Origin: Syntrophaceae bacterium UBA1062
GTDB lineage: Bacteria; Desulfobacterota; Desulfomonilia; UBA1062
Reading direction: 5' to 3'
Length of the DNA stretch: 11,964 bases
Assembly (NCBI GenBank): GCA_002316295.1
Contig: DCDF01000249.1
Location: 1 to 11,964, forward strand
A program made the translations under genes and the position numbers. Positions 11,861 to 11,964 of this stretch are shown in pieces (position 1 is the first letter of the stretch; each line of letters opens with the position of its first letter). Under the pieces are notes generated by a model, which saw only the letters and a list, made by a program, of their open reading frames with translations, was not told the DNA's origin and did not search any database.

Positions 11861-11964
11861 TATAAGATCAGCAAAGCACTCACAGTTTTTTCTCTTGTGC
11901 TGGAAAATTCGCATTCTGTCAAGTAATAAATGGGGTTTTCTCCGCATATTGCCTCGTGTTTCCG
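11861..11964. other. Upstream region of the FN3 gene, nothing recognised
   Basis: The 104 bases before the FN3 gene hold a TTGACA on the minus strand (11922-11917) without a matching -10 at 16-18 bases. A TATAAT (11864-11859) overlaps the start codon. I see no riboswitch or other feature here. Confidence 0.4.

Noticed and set aside
11859..11864. Perfect TATAAT on the minus strand at the FN3 start
   Set aside because: It overlaps the start codon, so transcription would begin inside the gene, and there is no -35 at the right distance.
1..11964. CRISPR array, insertion sequence or defence cassette
   Set aside because: No regularly spaced repeats, no transposase-like or nuclease-like gene and no terminal repeats were found.

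Overview
The window reads as a piece of a GC-rich chromosome from an anaerobe of the Deltaproteobacteria/Desulfobacterota type. The basis is gene content: an F-type ATP synthase cluster that encodes both b' and b with an AtpZ-like gene in front and no a or c subunit gene beside it, a FYDLN-acid zinc-ribbon protein, a DUF4911-like protein, a TPR plus type-1 periplasmic-binding lipoprotein, and SelB. No species can be named from this sequence alone. All recognised genes look chromosomal; there is no transposase, phage gene or CRISPR array.

Left part (1-2843, minus strand): the 5' end of an ATP synthase operon, in transcription order atpZ-like, b', b, delta (atpH), alpha (atpA, running off the left edge). 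b', b, delta and alpha overlap or abut by a few bases, as expected for translational coupling, and b' and delta start at TTG. The atpZ-like gene carries an in-frame UGA in its middle. A gene-free stretch of about 360 bases (2844-3205) with two clear inverted repeats separates it from the next block.

Middle part, plus strand (3206-4319): three tightly overlapping genes, namely a DUF4911-like small protein, a secreted protein of unknown function and a CvpA-family membrane protein. They converge on a minus-strand FYDLN-acid zinc-ribbon gene (4405-4701), with one hairpin belonging to each side. A divergent promoter region holding an inverted repeat (4760-4773) follows. Next come two plus-strand envelope lipoprotein genes: an LpoA-like TPR/periplasmic-binding-fold protein and a BamD-like TPR protein. 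They probably form one operon concerned with outer membrane and peptidoglycan assembly.

Right part: a 35-codon plus-strand ORF with a good Shine-Dalgarno sequence (7591-7698) converges on selB (minus), the selenocysteine-specific elongation factor. The organism therefore probably decodes some UGA codons as selenocysteine. selB appears to have a promoter that would give a leaderless or near-leaderless mRNA, and it diverges from a CPBP-family intramembrane protease gene. The window ends with tRNA-Leu(CAA) and a secreted fibronectin type III protein with a Gly/Cys tail, both on the minus strand.

The observations most worth a second look are the UGA inside atpZ in an organism that has SelB, the unexplained 35-residue ORF, the structured gene-free region upstream of the ATP synthase operon, and the probable leaderless start of selB.
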